Shown piece after piece: positions 18,231-25,330 of a DNA stretch of 64,000 bases (within the stretch, counting starts at the first letter, position 1; every line of letters begins with the position of its first letter). The notes under the pieces were generated by a model. The model searched no databases. It worked only from the letters and a program-made list of their open reading frames with translations, and had not been told where the DNA came from. This DNA is from Lewinellaceae bacterium. GTDB lineage: Bacteria; Bacteroidota; Bacteroidia; Chitinophagales; Saprospiraceae. The translations under genes and the position numbers were made by a program. The DNA is taken from positions 186,001 to 250,000 of the forward strand of contig JACJXZ010000014.1 of the NCBI GenBank assembly GCA_020636375.1, read 5' to 3'.

Positions 18231-18938
18231 TCACCCGCCCAATACCCGCAGCGCCTGCTCCACCTCCGCCCGGTAGCTCCTGCCGATAGGCAGTTTCCTG
18301 CCGCCTACTTCCACTTCCGTAGCCGAAAACGCCTCGATCTTGTCTTTCGCCACCAGGAAAGAGCGGTGGATGCGGAGCAAATTCCCGTCCTTCAGGTGGT
18401 CTTCGAATTCGCCCAGCTGGAAGCGGGTGACGACGGTATCGCCCCCGGCAGTGTGTATTTTCACGTACTCCTTCAGGCTCTCCACGTAGAGGATCTCATC
18501 GTTAAAAACCCGGACCTGCCGCTTGTTTTCATTGAAAAAATGAAAGGGGCGCGACGGCTCGGGAGGTGCCGGGGCTGCCGGCTCGGGAATGCTGAGCTTG
18601 TCGACAGCCGCCAGGAAGCGGGTGAAGCCAAAGGGTTTGAGCAGGTAATCCACCACGTTCAGCTCGTAGCCTTCGAGGGCGTACTGGTGGTAGGCAGTGG
18701 TGAGGATCACCTGCGGCGGATCCCGGAGGATTTTCAGGAATTCCAGGCCTTTCAGCTTAGGCAGGTGGATGTCGAGGAAGAGGACGTCCACCGGGTTGTT
18801 TTTCAAAAATTCAAGGGCGGCCAGGGCGTCGCCGCAGGCACCGGCAAACTCCAGCACCGGCGTCTTCCGGATGAACTCTTCCAACCCTTCGGCGGCGAGG
18901 GGTTCGTCTTCCACAATGAGGCATCTGAGCTTGGTCAT
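18231..18938 (-). CDS. LytTR-family response regulator
   Basis: The 235-residue protein has a receiver domain (1-120) with the acidic pair near residues 10-11 and phospho-acceptor Asp56 in FLDIHLP. A Pro/Ala-rich linker leads to a LytTR DNA-binding domain (about 138-232) with YVESLKEYVKIH and IHRSFLVA motifs. It should act as a DNA-binding transcription regulator controlled by the adjacent kinase; target genes are unknown. The start codon overlaps the kinase stop by 4 bases, so the two are translationally coupled, with the kinase first. Confidence 0.9.
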   Translation of the reverse strand: MTKLRCLIVEDEPLAAEGLEEFIRKTPVLEFAGACGDALAALEFLKNNPVDVLFLDIHLPKLKGLEFLKILRDPPQVILTTAYHQYALEGYELNVVDYLLKPFGFTRFLAAVDKLSIPEPAAPAPPEPSRPFHFFNENKRQVRVFNDEILYVESLKEYVKIHTAGGDTVVTRFQLGEFEDHLKDGNLLRIHRSFLVAKDKIEAFSATEVEVGGRKLPIGRSYRAEVEQALRVLGG

Positions 18939-20005
18939 GGCTGTCTGGTTTCGTTGTAAAGGCCGATGCGGAGCCGGGCGGAGAAGCGGTCGCCTTCGTC
19001 ATCCAGTTCAAGGCTGTGAGCCGGGTAGAGCAATTCGAGCTGGCGCTTTACGTTCTTCAGGCCGATGCCTTCGGCGGCCATCCGCTCCGAAGGGTCTTTG
19101 GCATTTTCTACCCGGAAATGCAGCTCCCCATTCTTCAAAAGTAAAAAAATCCGGACCCACGTATTGCCCTGGCTTTCGGAAGCGCCGTGTTTAAAGGCAT
19201 TTTCGACGAAAGGCAGCAGCAACAGGGGGGCGATCAGCCGGCTCTCCTCGTCGGCCTCCACCTGGAAACCGACATCGAGGCGGGCGCCGTACCGCAGCCG
19301 CTCCAGGTCGAGGTAGTCCCGGATCACGTTCACTTCCTGCGACAGCCGGATGCGGGGGGCTGAACATTCATAGAGCATGAAGCGCATCATGCCGGACAGC
19401 TTCAGGATGGCGTCGGGCGTGCTGTCGCTGCGCTTGCGGGCAAGGTGGTAGAGGTTGTTGAGGGTGTTGAACAGGAAATGCGGGTTGGTCTGCGCCCGCA
19501 GGAAACGGAGTTCGGACTGCAGCTTCTCCTCCACGAGCTGCTTCTCCCGACCGGCCACGGCCAGGCGCATGCGGAACAGGCGGAGCGCCGACGCGACGCT
19601 CAGCAGCATCAGGATATCAAACGAAGACCACAGCAAGCGGAAAGCGGCAACCCATCCGTTTTCCGCCGCCGCCGGCGGGTCGATGTGGTAAATGTGGGGG
19701 TAAATCACCTCGTGCCAGGCAGCGTAAATGGCCACTGTGGCCACCGCCGCCGTCGACAGGAATTGCAGCCCCAGCCGGAAAAATTTCCTGTTTTCAAAGC
19801 TCGGCGGCAGAAAGCGGTACAACACCAGGTAAACCGCCGGGATCTTGACCAGCAGCAGCAGCAACTCCGCCCGGTAGCCCATCGACAGCCGCTGCCAGAT
19901 CGAGAGGTCGGCGAAGGTCGTCCCGGACAAGGGCACGGAGAGGTAGCCGTCGTACAGGGCGTATGCCAGCCAGAAGCCGAGATGAAGGAGAAGGCGGCGG
20001 TTCAT
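18935..20005 (-). CDS. LytS-type sensor histidine kinase
   Basis: The 356-residue membrane protein has about four hydrophobic helices in its first 150 residues, then a His_kinase domain with QTNPHFLFNTLNNL (His176) and an ATPase domain with NAFKHGA and a GIGLKN loop. It lacks a large sensor domain, as is usual for this Bacteroidota group, so the signal is probably membrane-linked. It would phosphorylate the LytTR regulator whose gene overlaps it by 4 bp. Confidence 0.9.
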   Translation of the reverse strand: MNRRLLLHLGFWLAYALYDGYLSVPLSGTTFADLSIWQRLSMGYRAELLLLLVKIPAVYLVLYRFLPPSFENRKFFRLGLQFLSTAAVATVAIYAAWHEVIYPHIYHIDPPAAAENGWVAAFRLLWSSFDILMLLSVASALRLFRMRLAVAGREKQLVEEKLQSELRFLRAQTNPHFLFNTLNNLYHLARKRSDSTPDAILKLSGMMRFMLYECSAPRIRLSQEVNVIRDYLDLERLRYGARLDVGFQVEADEESRLIAPLLLLPFVENAFKHGASESQGNTWVRIFLLLKNGELHFRVENAKDPSERMAAEGIGLKNVKRQLELLYPAHSLELDDEGDRFSARLRIGLYNETRQP

Positions 20006-20157
20006 TTTTATGGATTATAAAGCATCAGAATGCAACCTATTCATTTCTTGCCCTAAGGTCACGAAATCCCATAAAATTTTGTGAGGATTTTGTGCTTTCG
20101 TGTTTTCGTGGCGAGAAGTGCCGGCGAAAAGGGCACCTGCACACTACTTGACAAAAT

Positions 20158-20342
20158 GGTTTTGGACACAGAGCGCACTGAGTCCAACACAGAGATACGC
20201 AAAGTTTTCCGTTGATAATCAAGCCTCTGTGGGGTTCTGTGTCTTCCCTGCCTGCCTGCCGGCCTGCGGCACAGCCTGCCTGCCATTACTGCCAGGTAGG
20301 CAGGCAGGCGGGCAGGCAGGTCGGCGTACTCCGTGTCCAAAA
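20158..20342. repeat. CACAGAG-type palindromic element with CCTGCC-rich arms
   Basis: The outer ends TTTTGGACAC and GTGTCCAAAA are inverted. Inside lie ACACAGAG pieces (20165, 20190, 20240) and long opposed arms rich in CCTGCCTGCC / GGCAGGCAGG around 20248-20320. The preceding 20050-20115 carries a TCACGAAAT...CGTGTTTTCGTGGCG arm pair. The whole 20006-20594 stretch holds no supported gene. Confidence 0.6.
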
Positions 20343-20594
20343 AATGTCCAGCAGTATGGGGCACCTGCCTGAACAGTTCCCAAAATTCGCAAAAAAATCG
20401 CTTCCGGGAGCCTTTTCGCTACGAACAACCGCTTGCTCCCTCCCAACAGCGGCTGCCGGCTGACGGATGCGTTTCTGATGCAGGAAGCGGCTGTTCAGCC
20501 TGGCAAAGCCTGCCTTCTTACCAAAAATAAAAAGATGTGGCGCGGGCAGGGTAGTTTTATCTTCATAATCATTGCCACCACTAAACCTTTCATC

Positions 20595-23447
20595 ATGAAA
20601 AAACTGTTGCCCGCCTTCTTCCTGCTTTTGGCATTTTCCCAAAACCTTACTGCCCAAACCCTCCACGTGCCGGGTGATTTCCCCACCATCCAGTCGGCCA
20701 TCGACGCTGCCGCCGACGGCGATACCGTGCTCGTGCAGCCGGGCGAGTATGTGGAAAACCTCCGGTTCAACGGCAGGAGCATCGTGCTGACCAGCCGGTT
20801 TTTCCTGACCGGCTCGGCTGCCGATATCGCCGGCACGGTCATCGACGGCAGCCAGCCGGCCCACCCCGATACGGCCAGCTGCATCCTCATCGTCGACGGG
20901 GAAAGCCCCTCGACGGTGGTCCAGGGCTTTACGATCACCGGCGGCAGAGGCACCCGCTGGCTCGACCCCCACGGCGCCGGCACCTACACCGAAGGCGGCG
21001 GCATCCTCACGGAAGGCACCTCTCCCGTCATCCAGTTCAACATCATCCGCGACAACGTGATCACAAACACCGCCGGCGTCGTCTCCAACGGGGGCGGCGG
21101 CATCCGCTGCGGCGACGGCAGCCCGGTGATCCGCAACAACTGGATCCATCACAACGCGGGCCGCTACGGCGGCGGCATCGTGCTCAACTACTGCACCGGC
21201 AGGATCTACAACAACGTGATCAGTTACAACGAGGGCGGCCAGGATTTCGGCGGCGCCGGGCTGTGGTTCACTGGCACCAACAACCAGACGGTGGTGGAGA
21301 TATTCAACAACACCATCGTCCGCAACAAGTGCCTGGGGGCCGGCAACTTCGGCGGCAAAGGGGGCGGCATTTTCGTCTTTTCGATCAAACTGGAAACCCG
21401 CAACAACATCATCTGGGGCAACACCCAAACCAGCGGCGGCCCCATCGCCCGGCTGATCGGCGGCACCGTCAGCGCCGAATTTTCCGATATCGAGGGCGGC
21501 TATCCCGGGTTGGGGAATTTCAGCCTGGACCCGCTTTTTGCCGACACCGCTTTCTTCAGCCTCTCCCCTGCTTCACCCTGCGTGGACGCTGCCGGCGAAG
21601 GCGAAGGCGACCTGACGATCGATGGCGTTGAACCTGTTTTCCCTTCGCGCTGTGGCCTGCGGGGCGACCTGGGGGCCTATGGAGGCCCGGGAGCGAGCGC
21701 TCTTCCATCTGGCCTTGAGCCAATCACCCGACTGTTCCAGAAATTCACCACGGGAGCGCTCGTCTCCACCCCCTCCGACAGCCGCAGCGTCAATTTCGCA
21801 GACGTGAACGGCGACGGGTGGGAGGACATTTTTTTCACCAACGGCCCGCAGAGCGGCGCGGCAAACTTCCTCTACCTGAACGGCGGCCCCGGCACCGCGT
21901 TTTCGCCGGTTGCCTCCGGCGACATCGTCAGCCACGCCGAGCCGTTCGACGGCGCCACCTTCGCGGATGCCGACAACGATGGCCTCCTCGATGCTTTCGC
22001 CGTGACCTGGTACGGGCGGAAGAACTACCTTTACTTCGGCAGCGGCGGCGGCGCCTTCACCTATGACCCCGCCGCCCCGCCGTCCATCGGCAACACCTAC
22101 TCCGAAACGGCCTCCTGGGGCGACATGGACAACGACGGCGACCTCGACCTCTACGTGGCCAACTCCGACGGCGACAAAAGGAACCTGCTCTTCCGCAACG
22201 ACGGCAACCGGGTGTTCACCAAAGTAACGGACGGCCCGCCCGTCAACGACGCCGACGCCTCCCGCTCCGTCAACTGGGCGGACTACGACGGGGACGGCGA
22301 CCTCGACCTGTTCGTGGCCAACGAGGCCAACCAGCCCGACGCCCTCTACCAAAACGACGGCGCCGGCACCTTTACCCGCATCACAGGCAGCACCGCCCCC
22401 GGCCAGGACAACCTCAGCACCATGAGCAGCAGCTGGGGCGACGTGGACAACGACGGCGACCTCGACCTGTTCGTGGCCAATGCCGGCTACTTTTCGGAAC
22501 AGAACAACCAGCTCTTTTTGAATGAAAACGGCACGTTTACAGAGGCCACCAACAGCGGCCTGGCAGCAGATGGGGGCTGCTCCTACGGCTCCGGCTTCGG
22601 CGATTACGATAACGACGGCGACCTCGACCTCGTCGTCGCCAACGGCTACTGCACCGGCAGCACCGTCAACTTTCTGTATCAAAACGACGGCCAGGGCCAC
22701 TTCACCCGGGATCTCGAAAGCATCGCAAATCTCTCTACCCCCTGCAGCTTCGGTGCCGCCTGGGGCGACGTGAACAACGACGGCTTCCCCGACCTCGCCA
22801 TCGCCACCTGTAAAAATACGAGCAACTCGCCCCTGGAAGGCAACCAGTTTTTCCTCAACAGCGGCAACTGCAACCGCTGGCTGAAGGTAAAGCTGGCCGG
22901 CACCCGGTCGAACCGCTCCGCCATCGGCGCTAAGATATGGGTGACCGCCACCATCGGCGGCCAGCAGGTGACCCAGCTTCGGGAGATCAGCGCCCAGTCC
23001 GGATACTGCGGCCAGAACAGCCTCATTGCCCATTTCGGGCTGGGGGATGCTGAAATAGCGGATGAGGTTCGGGTGAAATTTTTGGGCGGCGCGGATACGG
23101 CGCTGACCGAAGTGCCTGTTAACCAACTACTCGAAATCACCGAAGCGATAACAACCCCTGTAAGAGAAACGTATGAAAACGAGGCTTTTGCGGTAAACGT
23201 GTTCCCCAACCCAACGAGCGAAGTTTTCCAGGTGGAGATAGCGATGCTGCGCCCCGTAGCGCGGCTGCGGCTGCGCCTGCTCGACGTTGCCGGGAAGGCG
23301 GTCCTGGAGAAGGAAATCTCCACAGCAGGCATGGGGAGCTGGCAGGAATCGTTTTCCGTGCGGGAAATCGGGCTGGGCAGAGGGGTATATTGGTTGGAGG
23401 CCAGTGGTTACGGGCGTCCGGTGGCGAGGATGGTGGAGGTGTTTTGA
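20595..23447 (+). CDS. T9SS-secreted beta-helix / FG-GAP / ASPIC-UnbV protein
   Basis: The ATG at 20595 starts a Sec signal peptide (MKKLLPAFFLLLAFS...TAQ); the upstream open frame lacks one. The product is 950 residues. Residues about 25-385 form a right-handed parallel beta-helix with GGGI and NNxI repeats. Residues about 400-735 contain seven FG-GAP/VCBS calcium loops such as DMDNDGDLDLYVA and DYDGDGDLDLFVA. An ASPIC/UnbV domain (about 760-845) follows, and the end (about 868-950) is a T9SS sorting domain starting VFPNPTSEVF. It should be exported through T9SS and displayed on or released from the surface; ligand or role is unknown. Confidence 0.88.
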   Translation: MKKLLPAFFLLLAFSQNLTAQTLHVPGDFPTIQSAIDAAADGDTVLVQPGEYVENLRFNGRSIVLTSRFFLTGSAADIAGTVIDGSQPAHPDTASCILIVDGESPSTVVQGFTITGGRGTRWLDPHGAGTYTEGGGILTEGTSPVIQFNIIRDNVITNTAGVVSNGGGGIRCGDGSPVIRNNWIHHNAGRYGGGIVLNYCTGRIYNNVISYNEGGQDFGGAGLWFTGTNNQTVVEIFNNTIVRNKCLGAGNFGGKGGGIFVFSIKLETRNNIIWGNTQTSGGPIARLIGGTVSAEFSDIEGGYPGLGNFSLDPLFADTAFFSLSPASPCVDAAGEGEGDLTIDGVEPVFPSRCGLRGDLGAYGGPGASALPSGLEPITRLFQKFTTGALVSTPSDSRSVNFADVNGDGWEDIFFTNGPQSGAANFLYLNGGPGTAFSPVASGDIVSHAEPFDGATFADADNDGLLDAFAVTWYGRKNYLYFGSGGGAFTYDPAAPPSIGNTYSETASWGDMDNDGDLDLYVANSDGDKRNLLFRNDGNRVFTKVTDGPPVNDADASRSVNWADYDGDGDLDLFVANEANQPDALYQNDGAGTFTRITGSTAPGQDNLSTMSSSWGDVDNDGDLDLFVANAGYFSEQNNQLFLNENGTFTEATNSGLAADGGCSYGSGFGDYDNDGDLDLVVANGYCTGSTVNFLYQNDGQGHFTRDLESIANLSTPCSFGAAWGDVNNDGFPDLAIATCKNTSNSPLEGNQFFLNSGNCNRWLKVKLAGTRSNRSAIGAKIWVTATIGGQQVTQLREISAQSGYCGQNSLIAHFGLGDAEIADEVRVKFLGGADTALTEVPVNQLLEITEAITTPVRETYENEAFAVNVFPNPTSEVFQVEIAMLRPVARLRLRLLDVAGKAVLEKEISTAGMGSWQESFSVREIGLGRGVYWLEASGYGRPVARMVEVF

Positions 23448-23482
23448 GCATGGCTGTCGGGGGAGCAGATCGCCAAAAACTA

Positions 23483-23710
23483 CTACTCAGGACCGGCCCC
23501 TGAAAACTCTTTATCAAAATCTTCAATTTCCTTCAAAAACCTCCGAAACCGACTCGCCCGCCCTACTCTGACCAGCAAACAGCAGGCTTCTATTTCAACC
23601 AGAAGCCTGTTGTCTGAATTCGCAGCCTGCCAGAACTGCCGGGTATCTTCTTCTGTCTTTTCTCCCTGGAGAGAAGCAACTATATCTTCCATTGAGTAAT
23701 TGGTGCCCAT
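23483..23710 (-). CDS. Small putative anti-sigma-like protein
   Basis: The 75-residue protein starts NYSMEDIVASLQGEKTEEDTRQFWQAAN. This pattern (short helix, xxYLxGxM/E, acidic-rich helix, NEEL-like) resembles the N-termini of anti-sigma factors and matches the first ~45 residues of the protein at 30659. It has no membrane segment. It is downstream of the duplicated-sigma gene on the same strand (155 bp apart), consistent with a sigma/anti-sigma pair. The assignment rests on similarity and position. Confidence 0.5.
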   Translation of the reverse strand: MGTNYSMEDIVASLQGEKTEEDTRQFWQAANSDNRLLVEIEACCLLVRVGRASRFRRFLKEIEDFDKEFSGAGPE

Positions 23711-23865
23711 GACATAAATTTGGTTTTATGTCTTGACTATTGAACGAAGTGAGTTTTCGTTACCAAAGAATTCCGGAAAATTTCATTCCGGATATGTCGG
23801 CCATTGCAATAAAGCGATACCCGGGGCCTATCGGGGGCGTTTAAAAATAAAGACACCCCCCGGGT

Positions 23866-24963
23866 TCAGATGCCCCGGCATCTGTTCCCATCCCGCCAGT
23901 CCCGGAGGTAATCGCCCACGAGGCCGGCAATTTCGGCTTCCGGCCTTCCATATTTGTTCGCGATTTTGCAGAAGGGCCATCTTTTCACCAGATAAAGGTC
24001 CAGGTACTCCCGTACAGGGCTTGGGGCACCATTTATCACATACCGCAGGAAAAAATTCTTTCTCCATTTATGGAGTATATCGCAGAGCTTTTTCCGGCAG
24101 GCTCCTTCGTTGATTCCCAGCATTTGCCCAATCTCTTTGTATTTCAAGCCTTCCACGAATCGCAGCCGCAAGATTTTCCTGGAAACCTCATCCAACCCCG
24201 AAATGAGTTTTTCAAAGCATTCATCCGGATTTTCCTCCAGCCAGGGAGAAAGAACCGGCCATAAGTCAGAGATGCTGTCAAGATAACCCGGCGCTTCCTC
24301 CTCCACTCTGGCACGATTCAATGCTTTATCCAGTTCCTCCTCGCTTTCCAGAGGGGCACCTTTCCGCATTTTTTTGTTCAGCGACAAAAACTTGTTTCTT
24401 GCGATATGACAGGTGTAGGTGAAAAGCGTGGCCCGCATAGGCAGGCCTACTTTCCCGGTTTCGATATTTCCTTTCATGGCCATCAAAGCTTCGCCGATGA
24501 TTTTTTCGGGCGCTTCATTAAGGTGGTAATATCGTTTCTTAAGTGTTTTGCGGATCGGTTCCCGATAATAGCCGACGATGCTGCGGAAGGTTTCGCTGCA
24601 CCCCTGGCGGATCAGGGCCACCAACACTTCTCCCGCCAGGTAGGGCCGGCGGGGAAGTGCCCCGCTGGATATTGGATGCCCGGCGCGCTCCAGCTGTTTT
24701 TCGCCAAACATTACGAGATAGGTGAAAATAGTGTTTTTCAGAGGGGTTTTGATCAGGCCTTCCCGGAGGCCCTGCACCACCAAAGCAAAAGATTCCCGGT
24801 ATAATTCCCGGCTTTTTTCCCCGCTTAAAACGTACCGTTGTTCAAAATGCTCTGAAAAGGGTGCCTTATAATGGACGAAGGCTGCCTGCCAAACCTCATC
24901 CGCTCCTTTCAGGAGAGCGGCCAGGACATTTTCGTCAATCAGATGTTTCGTTCTCATACGCAA
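23866..24963 (-). CDS. Sigma-70-like factor with duplicated region 2
   Basis: The 365-residue protein contains two copies of a sigma region 2-like module, at about 10-95 and 108-197; they align by eye (ENVLAALLKGADEVWQAAF with GEVLVALIRQGCSETFRSI, and TPLKNTIFTYLVMFGEKQL with LPMRATLFTYTCHIARNKF). A region 4-like helix-turn-helix follows at about 258-312 (LRFVEGLKYKEIGQMLGINEGA), and the last 50 residues look like another degenerate HTH (FCKIANKYGRPEAEI). ECF sigma factors normally have one of each in about 180 residues. It should direct RNA polymerase to special promoters or act as a regulator of another sigma factor. It lies next to the CHAT gene. Confidence 0.8.
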   Translation of the reverse strand: MRMRTKHLIDENVLAALLKGADEVWQAAFVHYKAPFSEHFEQRYVLSGEKSRELYRESFALVVQGLREGLIKTPLKNTIFTYLVMFGEKQLERAGHPISSGALPRRPYLAGEVLVALIRQGCSETFRSIVGYYREPIRKTLKKRYYHLNEAPEKIIGEALMAMKGNIETGKVGLPMRATLFTYTCHIARNKFLSLNKKMRKGAPLESEEELDKALNRARVEEEAPGYLDSISDLWPVLSPWLEENPDECFEKLISGLDEVSRKILRLRFVEGLKYKEIGQMLGINEGACRKKLCDILHKWRKNFFLRYVINGAPSPVREYLDLYLVKRWPFCKIANKYGRPEAEIAGLVGDYLRDWRDGNRCRGI

Positions 24964-25330
24964 AAAAGGAATAGTTAAGAAATGAGTGTCAAGCGGAAGG
25001 CCAGGCCATCCCGGTTTGCTGCCGGGAACCGCTTTGATCAGAAAACTTTTGCGTTGCTATTATCCGAAGATGAAATGGGCGGCATCCGCCGGCACGGACG
25101 GCAGCCGGGCCGCATCAATGTCGATGCGGGAGCGGCTGCACGGAAGCGCTCCCAATTTCGACAAGCTGCCCGAATGGATTGCGTATCGAAAACCGGCGCA
25201 GGAGGCCATCGCAAACTTGTTTCCAAGGGGGTTTAGTTCTTGCTGTTATGTATAGGGGTAATGAACGGGAGGAATATTACGGGAAGCGCAAAAAAAAGTA
25301 AATTTGAATATACATGTCCTTCTAGCAGGT
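24964..25330. other. Intergenic region between CHAT and sigma genes
   Basis: Open frames of 84 and 89 codons overlap here on the + strand (24982-25255), but neither has a recognisable motif and they run against both neighbours. The stretch might be a gene remnant (DKLPEWIAYRKPAQEAIANLF looks protein-like) or leader sequence. I do not call a gene. Confidence 0.3.

Noticed and set aside
21573..23126. Minus-strand open frame opposite the FG-GAP region
   Set aside because: It is the complement of repeated DxDxDG codons and has no independent start or homology pattern.
24982..25255. Two overlapping small + strand frames between CHAT and sigma genes
   Set aside because: No ribosome-binding context or recognisable domain, and they run against the flanking operons; kept only as intergenic note.
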